Of a stretch of DNA of 7,039 nt, positions 1 to 5,328 are shown one piece after another. Origin of the DNA: Coriobacteriia bacterium (GTDB lineage Bacteria > Actinomycetota > Coriobacteriia > Coriobacteriales > UBA8131). Position 1 is the first letter of the stretch, and every line of letters begins with the position of its first letter. The stretch is from NCBI GenBank assembly GCA_009781535.1, contig WQXX01000055.1, positions 1-7,039 of the forward strand. Reading direction: 5' to 3'. The notes below the pieces were generated by a model. The model ran no database searches. It saw only the letters and a program-made list of their open reading frames with translations, and was not told the origin of the DNA. Position numbers and translations under genes: made by a program.

Positions 1-1
1 A

Positions 2-20
2 AGTCTGGGGCGACATGAAA
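2..20 (+). repeat. Direct repeat, copy 1 (19 bp)
   Basis: The 19-mer agtctggggcgacatgaaa is repeated exactly at 71-89, a period of 69 bases. The flanking bases differ (a at 1, g at 70; g at 21, a at 90). GTCTGGGG (3-10) can pair with CTCCAGAC (54-61). The part of this copy left of base 1, if any, lies outside the window, so the full repeat unit cannot be defined. Confidence 0.8.
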
Positions 21-53
21 GAAAGGGCATACGCAGGCAGCCTAACAGTCCAC

Positions 54-89
54 CTCCAGACCCAAGATCGAGTCTGGGGCGACATGAAA
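54..89 (+). repeat. Hairpin-containing repeat, copy 2 (direct repeat 71-89)
   Basis: The second exact copy of the 19-mer is at 71-89. Just before it, CTCCAGAC (54-61) pairs with GTCTGGGG (72-79) around a 10-base loop: seven Watson-Crick pairs and one G-U. A hairpin joined to a conserved tail resembles a dispersed intergenic (REP-like) element. Whether it recurs elsewhere in the genome cannot be seen here. It lies about 60 bases before argB and has no T tract, so it is not an obvious intrinsic terminator. Confidence 0.5.
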
Positions 90-147
90 AACGACGGTTC
101 GTAAGACATGCTGTGAAGGTACTACGAGGAAAGGAAAGCGGGTCAGA

Positions 148-1122
148 ATGGTTCATTTTACTCCCGAACAGGAGATGGAAAACATCCGGGCGATGCGGGC
201 GGCGGCTATCGGCCAAACACAGCTGCTCGTTGAGGCTCTGCCATGGATAAAAGAAGCGACAGGCAAGACCGTTGTGGTCAAATACGGTGGCGCCGCAATG
301 ACCGACGCAAAGCTTCGGGCAGATGTGATGAGCGACATCGTGCTCATGAAGATCATAGGTATCAACCCCATCATCGTACATGGCGGCGGCAACGACATCA
401 CACAACTCAGCGAGCGTCTCGGCTTGCCGGTTGAATTCAAAGATGGTTTTCGGGTTACCACGCCTGAGGTCATGGACGTCGTCAAGATGGTACTTATCGG
501 CAAGGTCAATCAGGAACTTGTCTCGCAGATGAACGAGCATGGGCACATAGCCGTTGGCCTCAACGGGGCAGACGCTCATACGATCAAGGCAGTGCAACTA
601 CACAAGGAGATGGGGCTGGCGGGCCGTGTATCGAAAATCGATACACGGCTGTTGCGCGACCTGATTTCAAGCGACTATATACCAGTTATCGCAAGCGTGG
701 CGGTAGGCGAGGACGGATTGTCGTATAACGTCAACGCTGATCTCGCTGCAGGCGAAATCGCGGCGGCGATCGGTGCGCACAAGGTCATCTTCCTTACCGA
801 CGTCGATGGCTTATACCACGATTTCAATGACAAAGGCTCGCTTATCAGCCGGCTTAACCTGACTGACGCAATTACCATGCAGGAATCCGGAACACTTACC
901 AAAGGCATGATCCCCAAGATAGAAGCCTGTATCACAGCGCTTAAGGCAGGCGTGGCCCGAGCGCATATACTAAACGGCACGCTTCCACATTCCCTGATAC
1001 TTGAGCTGTTCACCGATCAGGGCGTTGGCACGATGATTCAGCCTGATGATGAGGAATATGTGCCAGGGGATTTTACGAATTATCCGCTGGACAACCTTGC
1101 AAGCAAGCTGCATTTTGCTTAA
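148..1122 (+). CDS. argB: Acetylglutamate kinase (EC 2.7.2.8)
   Basis: It phosphorylates N-acetyl-L-glutamate with ATP, the second step of arginine synthesis, in the cytoplasm. Visible family motifs are VVVKYGGAAM (residues 42-51, catalytic-type Lys45), the VHGGG substrate loop (77-81), NVNADLAAGEIAAAIGA (194-210), FLTDVDGLY (215-223), GMIPKIEA (253-260) and HILNGTLPHSLILELFTDQGVGTMI (273-297). A helix-forming segment (about 10-35) before the core, together with the HILNG/HSLILELFT/GVGTM block, is what arginine-inhibited hexameric kinases carry, so feedback inhibition by arginine is likely (inference). At 324 residues it is longer than the usual 280-300, mainly because about 25 residues follow the GTMI motif. 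The ATG at 148 follows AAGGAAAG at 131-138. The in-frame ATG at 175 is directly abutted by AGGAG and is less likely. The gene contains a strong palindrome at 623-649. Confidence 0.97.
   Translation: MVHFTPEQEMENIRAMRAAAIGQTQLLVEALPWIKEATGKTVVVKYGGAAMTDAKLRADVMSDIVLMKIIGINPIIVHGGGNDITQLSERLGLPVEFKDGFRVTTPEVMDVVKMVLIGKVNQELVSQMNEHGHIAVGLNGADAHTIKAVQLHKEMGLAGRVSKIDTRLLRDLISSDYIPVIASVAVGEDGLSYNVNADLAAGEIAAAIGAHKVIFLTDVDGLYHDFNDKGSLISRLNLTDAITMQESGTLTKGMIPKIEACITALKAGVARAHILNGTLPHSLILELFTDQGVGTMIQPDDEEYVPGDFTNYPLDNLASKLHFA
623..649. repeat. 12-bp perfect inverted repeat inside argB
   Basis: The arms GCCGTGTATCGA (623-634) and TCGATACACGGC (638-649) are exact reverse complements separated by AAA. 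One more G-T pair (622/650) is possible. The following bases (ctgttgcgcg) are not T-rich, so it does not look like an intrinsic terminator. It spans codons 159-168 of argB (GRVSKIDTRL), a segment whose residues look normal for the family, so the symmetry lies in the codon choice rather than in an odd protein sequence. Confidence 0.9.
1101..1120 (+). other. Small hairpin at the argB stop codon
   Basis: AAGCAA (1101-1106) pairs with TTGCTT (1115-1120) around an 8-base loop. The right arm ends on the first base of the argB TAA stop (1120-1122). No T run follows, so it is not a classic terminator. It may affect mRNA stability or have no role. Confidence 0.3.
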
Positions 1123-1150
1123 AAGAAGTCCAATGAAGAAAGAGATGAAC

Positions 1151-2461
1151 ATGGACTTATTCGAAATAGAACAACAACTTGAGAACCACTATGTTATGCA
1201 TACCTATGCCCGTAAGCCCGTCAATTTTGTACGCGGTGAGGGTATGTATTTGTATGATGACAAGGGCAAGAGTTATCTTGACTTCCTATCCGGTATTGGG
1301 TGCATCAGTGTGGGGCACTGCAATCCGGCTGTCAGCGCAGCGCTGGCAAGGCAAGCCAGCCGCCTTGTCCATGTAGGAAACTATTTTTATGTGGAGGGCA
1401 GGGGAGTGCTTGCTGAAAAACTCAATACCCTGCTATCGGCGCCTGGAACTGCAAGAGATACCTGCAAACACGCATGGAAGACCTTCTTTGCAAACAGTGG
1501 AGCTGAGGCAAATGAAGGAGCCATCAAACTTGCGCGTAAACATGGAAAGCTTAAGCTTAATGGGGCGGCAACAATCGTGTCTGCCCAGAAGTCTTTCCAT
1601 GGTCGTACGCTTGCCGCCCTGGCGGCAACAGGGCAGGAAAGCAAGCAAGCTGTCTTTACGCCTATGCCCGCAGGGTTTGTGCATACGCCGCTCAATGATA
1701 TCGAGGCATTAAAGCATGTGCTTGATGCTCAGGATGCTGCGGCACACCTGGCGGGAGACGAAAGAGCAGGTGTTATGGATGCAAGCACGAAGCCAGAAGG
1801 TGGATCCAACGAGGCTTCTGTATGCGCGATCCTTCTTGAATGCATCCAAGGCGAAGCAGGGATATGGCCCTGCACGATGGAATACCTGAAAGCAGTACGT
1901 GAGCTCACCGCTGAGCGTGGCATCCTGCTTATCATCGATGAGATTCAGACCGGCTTCTTCCGTACTGGAACCTACCCCTTTTCATTCCAACATTATGGGA
2001 TAATCCCTGACGTGGTGACAATGGCTAAAGGCATAGCAAACGGCGTCCCGATGGGCGCGTTTGCGGCATACGGTGAGTTGGGAGACCTGCTGCAACCGGG
2101 AGAGCATGGGTCGACATTTGGTGGTAGTTTGCTGGCAATCGCTGCGGCAAACGCGACCATTGATGAGATGCTCGATATGGATGTGGCAAACAAGGTCGCA
2201 GCAACGGGCGCGTATTTTGCCGCAGGATTAGCCCATCTTCCCAAGGTAAGCGATATTCGGGGTTTGGGCTTGATGCGCGGCGTCACACTGACCGAACCGA
2301 TTGCAGCGGCTGTTGGCGAAGCAGCCCTTGAAAAAGGGCTTGTCCTCAATGTGATCGGGGATTCGGTACTTCGCTTCCTGCCGCCTCTGATCGCAACAAC
2401 CGAGCATGTCGATGAGGCGCTTGGCATACTTAAAGAATCATTGATGTGGAGCCCTGCATGA
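1151..2461 (+). CDS. argD: Acetylornithine aminotransferase (EC 2.6.1.11)
   Basis: This is a class III (fold type I) PLP enzyme that transaminates N-acetylglutamate semialdehyde with glutamate to give N-acetylornithine; some relatives also act in lysine synthesis. From the ATG at 1151 it has 436 residues. Visible motifs are FFANSGAEANEGAIKLAR (112-129), SFHGRT (148-153), LECIQGEAGI (229-238), IIDEIQTGFFRTG (261-273), the PLP-lysine motif TMAKGIANGVPMGA (Lys293), HGSTFGG (319-325) and VLRFLPPLI (406-414). It is about 35-40 residues longer than typical ArgD, mainly from a hydrophilic insertion at about 192-223 and a smaller one at about 97-109. The ATG at 1151 is preferred because AAAGAG (1139-1144) sits six bases upstream. 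In-frame ATGs at 1145 and 1133 are possible and would leave 22 or 10 bases after argB. The stop overlaps the argF start in ATGA. Confidence 0.95.
   Translation: MDLFEIEQQLENHYVMHTYARKPVNFVRGEGMYLYDDKGKSYLDFLSGIGCISVGHCNPAVSAALARQASRLVHVGNYFYVEGRGVLAEKLNTLLSAPGTARDTCKHAWKTFFANSGAEANEGAIKLARKHGKLKLNGAATIVSAQKSFHGRTLAALAATGQESKQAVFTPMPAGFVHTPLNDIEALKHVLDAQDAAAHLAGDERAGVMDASTKPEGGSNEASVCAILLECIQGEAGIWPCTMEYLKAVRELTAERGILLIIDEIQTGFFRTGTYPFSFQHYGIIPDVVTMAKGIANGVPMGAFAAYGELGDLLQPGEHGSTFGGSLLAIAAANATIDEMLDMDVANKVAATGAYFAAGLAHLPKVSDIRGLGLMRGVTLTEPIAAAVGEAALEKGLVLNVIGDSVLRFLPPLIATTEHVDEALGILKESLMWSPA
2323..2340 (+). other. Hairpin with GAAA tetraloop inside argD
   Basis: AGCCCTT (2323-2329) and AAGGGCT (2334-2340) form a seven-pair stem closed by GAAA, a GNRA-type loop that is stable in RNA. 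It lies in codons for EAALEKGLV. There is no downstream T run, so termination is not indicated. Any function is unknown. Confidence 0.45.
2448..2451 (+). promoter_or_regulatory. Ribosome binding site that decides the argF start
   Basis: GGAG lies six bases before the ATG at 2458 and nine before the ATG at 2461, inside the last codons of argD. It favours these starts over the in-frame GTG at 2446, which the site itself would overlap. Confidence 0.6.
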
Positions 2462-3528
2462 TGACTGGAACAACAAACTCGATGGACACAGCGGCAAAAC
2501 ACCCCGACTGGGCTTCTATCTACTGTGACAAGCAATCAAGCGGCACTTCTGTGAGCAGGACGCAGCTTGATGGCAACCCATTAGCCGGGCGCGACCTGCT
2601 GCGTCTTTTAGATCTGAGACCTGCGGAGCTGCATCTTGTACTCTCAACGGCCGCTGCTCAAAAAGCCGCCTGGCGCGCAGATGCGATGCGGGAGATACAA
2701 GCTGCGCCCTACCCCCACAAGGCGGTTGCCGTCATTTTAGAGAAACCTTCGCTGCGCACCCGCATATCCTTCGAGCTTGCCTCACATCGGCTGGGCGCGC
2801 ATGCTGTTGTGATGAGCGATACGAACTCGGCGTTCAGCCGCGGAGAGAGTATCAAAGACACGATAAAGGTGCTTGAGCGTTTCGCCGACCTCATCGTACT
2901 GAGGACCTTTGAGCAAAGCAAGATCGAAGAAGTCGCGTATTGGGCTTCAGTACCGGTGATAAATGCGCTGACGGATAGTTTTCATCCCTGCCAGGGCTTA
3001 GGCGACCTGTTGACGATGTATGAGCATAAGGGCGATCTATCCAAGCTCAAAGTCGCTTACATCGGCGACGGCAACAATATGGCACATACCTATCTTGAGG
3101 CGGCGGCGCTGATCGGCTTTACTCTCAGTATCGCTTCTCCTATAGGATATGGACCAGACGCGGCTGTGGTTGAGGAGTGCTGCGCCGCCGCCTCAAGATA
3201 CCACACCGAGGCAGTCGTGAACATCGGTTGCGACCCCGATGCGGCGCTTGAGGATGCCGACGTCGTGATTACGGATACCTGGGCGTCGATGGGCGATGAG
3301 GATGAAGCTGCTGAGCGCCGTTTCGCCTTTGCCGGTTATACCGTTGATGCAAGCTTAATGAGTAAGGCAAAGCAGGATGCTATCTTCCTTCATTGCCTTC
3401 CAGCGCACCGAGGAGAAGAAGTAGCTGATGAGGTTATGGATGGTGAGCAATCCGCCATTTATGATGAGGCCGAGAATCGCCTCCATACACAGAAAGCCCT
3501 TATGTCATTGATGATGGCGCAACCGTAG
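2458..3528 (+). CDS. argF: Ornithine carbamoyltransferase (EC 2.1.3.3)
   Basis: It transfers the carbamoyl group of carbamoyl phosphate to ornithine, making citrulline. From the ATG at 2458 it has 356 residues. The carbamoyl-phosphate site is EKPSLRTRISFE (about 95-106; the SxRT motif has Leu where Thr is common, a variant I know from other members). HPCQGLGDLL (176-185) follows, then the DTWASMG ornithine loop (273-279) and the catalytic HCLPAHRGEEV (312-322, Cys313). The ornithine-type SMG loop and HCLP motif argue against aspartate carbamoyltransferase. About 43 residues precede GRDLLRLLDL, where family members usually begin, so the N-terminus is unusually long. The start overlaps the argD stop (ATGA), implying coupled translation. 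Alternatives are GTG 2446, ATG 2461, ATG 2482 or GTG 2551; the last would remove most of the extension but has no visible ribosome binding site. Confidence 0.95.
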   Translation: MMTGTTNSMDTAAKHPDWASIYCDKQSSGTSVSRTQLDGNPLAGRDLLRLLDLRPAELHLVLSTAAAQKAAWRADAMREIQAAPYPHKAVAVILEKPSLRTRISFELASHRLGAHAVVMSDTNSAFSRGESIKDTIKVLERFADLIVLRTFEQSKIEEVAYWASVPVINALTDSFHPCQGLGDLLTMYEHKGDLSKLKVAYIGDGNNMAHTYLEAAALIGFTLSIASPIGYGPDAAVVEECCAAASRYHTEAVVNIGCDPDAALEDADVVITDTWASMGDEDEAAERRFAFAGYTVDASLMSKAKQDAIFLHCLPAHRGEEVADEVMDGEQSAIYDEAENRLHTQKALMSLMMAQP

Positions 3529-3555
3529 ACAACAAGAGAAAGGTTGGTTGAGAGA

Positions 3556-4011
3556 ATGAAAAGACGTATTGAACGACACGATGTGATTCGATCATTAGTA
3601 CGCGAACAGGAGATCAAGACGCAACACGACCTTGTCAGGGCTTTGCAATCGAAAGGATTCGAGTGTACACAGACAACCGTCTCACGCGATATCAACGACC
3701 TGGGGCTTGAAAAGATTGCAGGCGGAGCCTACATGCTCAAAGAGGATCTGCATCTGAAACGACTCGCCATCGACCTTATCCTTGATGTCCAGAGTGTCAA
3801 CAACTTCATTGTCATCAAGACAAGCAACGGTATGGCACAGGGTGTAGCGGCTGGGATTGACGCCGCCCAGCTTGATGACATACTCGGAACGATTGCCGGC
3901 GACGACACCATTCTTATGATCACCGCTTCTGATGAGCAGGCAATGCGGAGTGCGCAGGTGCTTAAGAACCTGTCTGAGAAAAAGGAATCAAAGGCTGAGG
4001 AAGCCTCGTAA
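3556..4011 (+). CDS. argR: Arginine repressor ArgR
   Basis: This is the transcriptional regulator of arginine genes: a hexamer that binds operator DNA when loaded with arginine. It is 151 residues long, normal for the family. The N-terminal winged helix-turn-helix includes residues 1-60, with the recognition motif QTTVSRDINDLGL (39-51; Ser43-Arg44 typical of DNA contact). The C-terminal arginine-binding and oligomerisation domain has NGMAQGVAAGID (91-102) and GTIAGDDTILMI (111-122), with Asp116-Asp117 the expected arginine-binding acids. A lysine- and glutamate-rich tail follows (141-151). The ATG at 3556 is chosen; the in-frame TTG at 3544 directly abuts the AGAGAAAGG purine tract and is unlikely. 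Position inside the operon, 27 bases after argF, suggests it regulates its own synthesis, but no clear operator is visible in the window. Confidence 0.95.
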   Translation: MKRRIERHDVIRSLVREQEIKTQHDLVRALQSKGFECTQTTVSRDINDLGLEKIAGGAYMLKEDLHLKRLAIDLILDVQSVNNFIVIKTSNGMAQGVAAGIDAAQLDDILGTIAGDDTILMITASDEQAMRSAQVLKNLSEKKESKAEEAS

Positions 4012-4013
4012 AA

Positions 4014-4037
4014 GATAGATAGAAAGAAAGAAAGAAA
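4014..4037 (+). repeat. Tetranucleotide repeat (GATA)2(GAAA)4 before argG
   Basis: Six tetranucleotides run without a break from two bases after the argR stop to the GGGAG ribosome binding site of argG. The tract is almost entirely purine. Slippage would change the length of the argR-argG gap but not the spacing from the ribosome binding site to the start codon. Confidence 0.85.
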
Positions 4038-4042
4038 GGGAG
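4038..4042 (+). promoter_or_regulatory. Ribosome binding site of argG
   Basis: GGGAG sits five bases before the ATG at 4048, directly after the GAAA repeats. It is among the stronger Shine-Dalgarno sequences in the window and supports this start. Confidence 0.7.
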
Positions 4043-4047
4043 ATAAC

Positions 4048-5262
4048 ATGGCAGCTGAGAAAGCAGTTCTCGCCTATTCCGGAGGTTTGGATACCTCGGT
4101 TTGCATCAAATGGCTTATCAAGGAGAAGAACCTTGACGTCATCGCGGTAATCGGTGATGTAGGACAGACGCGTAAAAGCCTTGACTTTGTCAGGCAAAAG
4201 GCGCTCGATTCAGGCGCCATCGAATCGATTGTCATCGACATGCGGGAAGAGTTCGTGTCTGAGTACCTGTCCAAGGCCCTGTTCGCGAACGCTTTGTACG
4301 AGAATAAGTACCCGCTTGTCTCTGCACTGTCACGCCCGGTAATCGTTAAGCATCTGGTTGCTGTTACAGAGCAGTTTGGAGCGAAGTACATTGCCCATGG
4401 CTGCACCGGCAAAGGCAACGACCAGGTCCGATTCGAGGTTGGTGTGCGTGCTTTGAATCCTGATATCAAGATCATCGCGCCGGTGCGCGAGTGGGACCTC
4501 GTCACCCGCGATCTTGAGATCGCCTGGGCTGAAGAGCATGGCATTCCGGTACCGGTATCAAAGTCATCGCCCTACTCAATCGATGATAACCTTTGGGGCC
4601 GCGCCATCGAATGTGGCGTTATCGAGGACCCATGGGTCGAGCCTCCCGCAGACATCTATGAGATGACGTCCGATCCTGCCACTGCTCCTGATGAGCCTCT
4701 CTATATCACTATCGGCTTTGAATCCGGCCTTCCAGTGAGCATCGATGGCAAAGCAGTTGGTCTTCATGAGGCGATCCTGCAGCTGAACGAGCAGGTGGGA
4801 GCAACCGGCTTTGGCCGTATTGATATGATCGAGAACCGTCTCATCGGCGTCAAGTCACATGAGATCTACGAGGCGCCGGGAGCTTTAGCGCTTATTGCGG
4901 CCCATAAGGCACTCGAGGAATTGACACTAGAGCGAGATGTGCTGCGTTATAAACATCAAATCGAGCAGGACTGGGCGACATATGTGTATCAGGCGATGTG
5001 GTTCTCTCCGCTGAAAGAAGCATTCGACGCATTTATTGCGACCACGCAGGCTGCCGTTACAGGAGAAGTACGTCTCAAACTCTACAAGGGTAGTTGTGTG
5101 GTGGTCGGACGGAGAAGCGAGCTTGCCCTGTATGACTTTACCTTGGCGACCTATGGCGAGGAAGACAGCTTTAACCGCGATGCCGCCGCCGGTTTCATCG
5201 AACTGTACGGTCTGCCCACCGCAGTTTGGGCTCGCCAGCAGCGCAGACTGAAAGCGAAGTAG
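4048..5262 (+). CDS. argG: Argininosuccinate synthase (EC 6.3.4.5)
   Basis: It joins citrulline and aspartate with ATP, through a citrullyl-AMP intermediate, to give argininosuccinate. It has 404 residues, the usual length. The N-type ATP pyrophosphatase loop AYSGGLDTS is at 9-17. The second signature HGCTGKGNDQVRFE (117-130) binds aspartate and citrulline. KSSPYSIDDNLWGRAIECG (172-190) and the C-terminal EAPGALALIAAHKALEELTLER block (275-296) are also typical. All key residues appear intact. The start is fixed by GGGAG five bases upstream. It lies 36 bases after argR, and its stop codon is inside a hairpin (5253-5274). Confidence 0.97.
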   Translation: MAAEKAVLAYSGGLDTSVCIKWLIKEKNLDVIAVIGDVGQTRKSLDFVRQKALDSGAIESIVIDMREEFVSEYLSKALFANALYENKYPLVSALSRPVIVKHLVAVTEQFGAKYIAHGCTGKGNDQVRFEVGVRALNPDIKIIAPVREWDLVTRDLEIAWAEEHGIPVPVSKSSPYSIDDNLWGRAIECGVIEDPWVEPPADIYEMTSDPATAPDEPLYITIGFESGLPVSIDGKAVGLHEAILQLNEQVGATGFGRIDMIENRLIGVKSHEIYEAPGALALIAAHKALEELTLERDVLRYKHQIEQDWATYVYQAMWFSPLKEAFDAFIATTQAAVTGEVRLKLYKGSCVVVGRRSELALYDFTLATYGEEDSFNRDAAAGFIELYGLPTAVWARQQRRLKAK

Positions 5263-5281
5263 GGCTGCTTCGCTCAAAGCG
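5253..5281 (+). other. Overlapping alternative hairpins at the argG-argH junction
   Basis: AGCGAAG (5253-5259) pairs with CTTCGCT (5268-5274), enclosing the argG stop codon (TAG 5260-5262). CGCT (5271-5274) can instead pair with AGCG (5278-5281) around CAA. The two structures share bases and exclude each other. Neither is followed by a T run. Confidence 0.45.
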
Positions 5282-5317
5282 ACATGGAAATGTATCAGCA
5301 TCTCTCCAAGAGAAAGC

Positions 5318-5321
5318 AAGG
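5318..5321 (+). promoter_or_regulatory. Ribosome binding site that decides the argH start
   Basis: AAGG lies seven bases before the ATG at 5329. The upstream in-frame ATGs at 5284 and 5290 have no comparable site. Confidence 0.5.
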
Positions 5322-5328
5322 CAGATAT

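Noticed and set aside
2..89. CRISPR array
   Set aside because: Only two copies of a 19-base repeat are visible. The 69-base period would fit a 36+33 unit, but base 70 already differs from base 1 and no third copy follows. No cas gene is present.
3..104. Open reading frame from the left edge ending in TAA at 102-104, possibly the 3' end of an upstream gene such as argJ
   Set aside because: Its translation contains VWGDMK twice because of the direct repeats and lacks the usual ArgJ ending (CDLxYxYVxIN). The hairpin repeats fit non-coding sequence better, but a fragment of an unknown gene cannot be excluded.
1198..1209. GCATA-cc-TATGC inverted repeat as an ArgR operator
   Set aside because: It lies inside argD coding sequence and its centre is not AT-rich as in ARG boxes. 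No convincing ARG box was found in any intergenic gap.
1547..1558. Tandem AAGCTT pair in argD
   Set aside because: A self-complementary 12-mer encoding KLKL; nothing in its surroundings suggests a function.
4508..4523. GCGATCT-tg-AGATCGC hairpin in argG
   Set aside because: The two-base loop is too small for RNA without opening a pair, and it lies in ordinary coding sequence.
4627..4638. 12-bp palindrome GACCCATGGGTC in argG
   Set aside because: It has no loop and is within conserved coding (DPWVE); it is probably chance.
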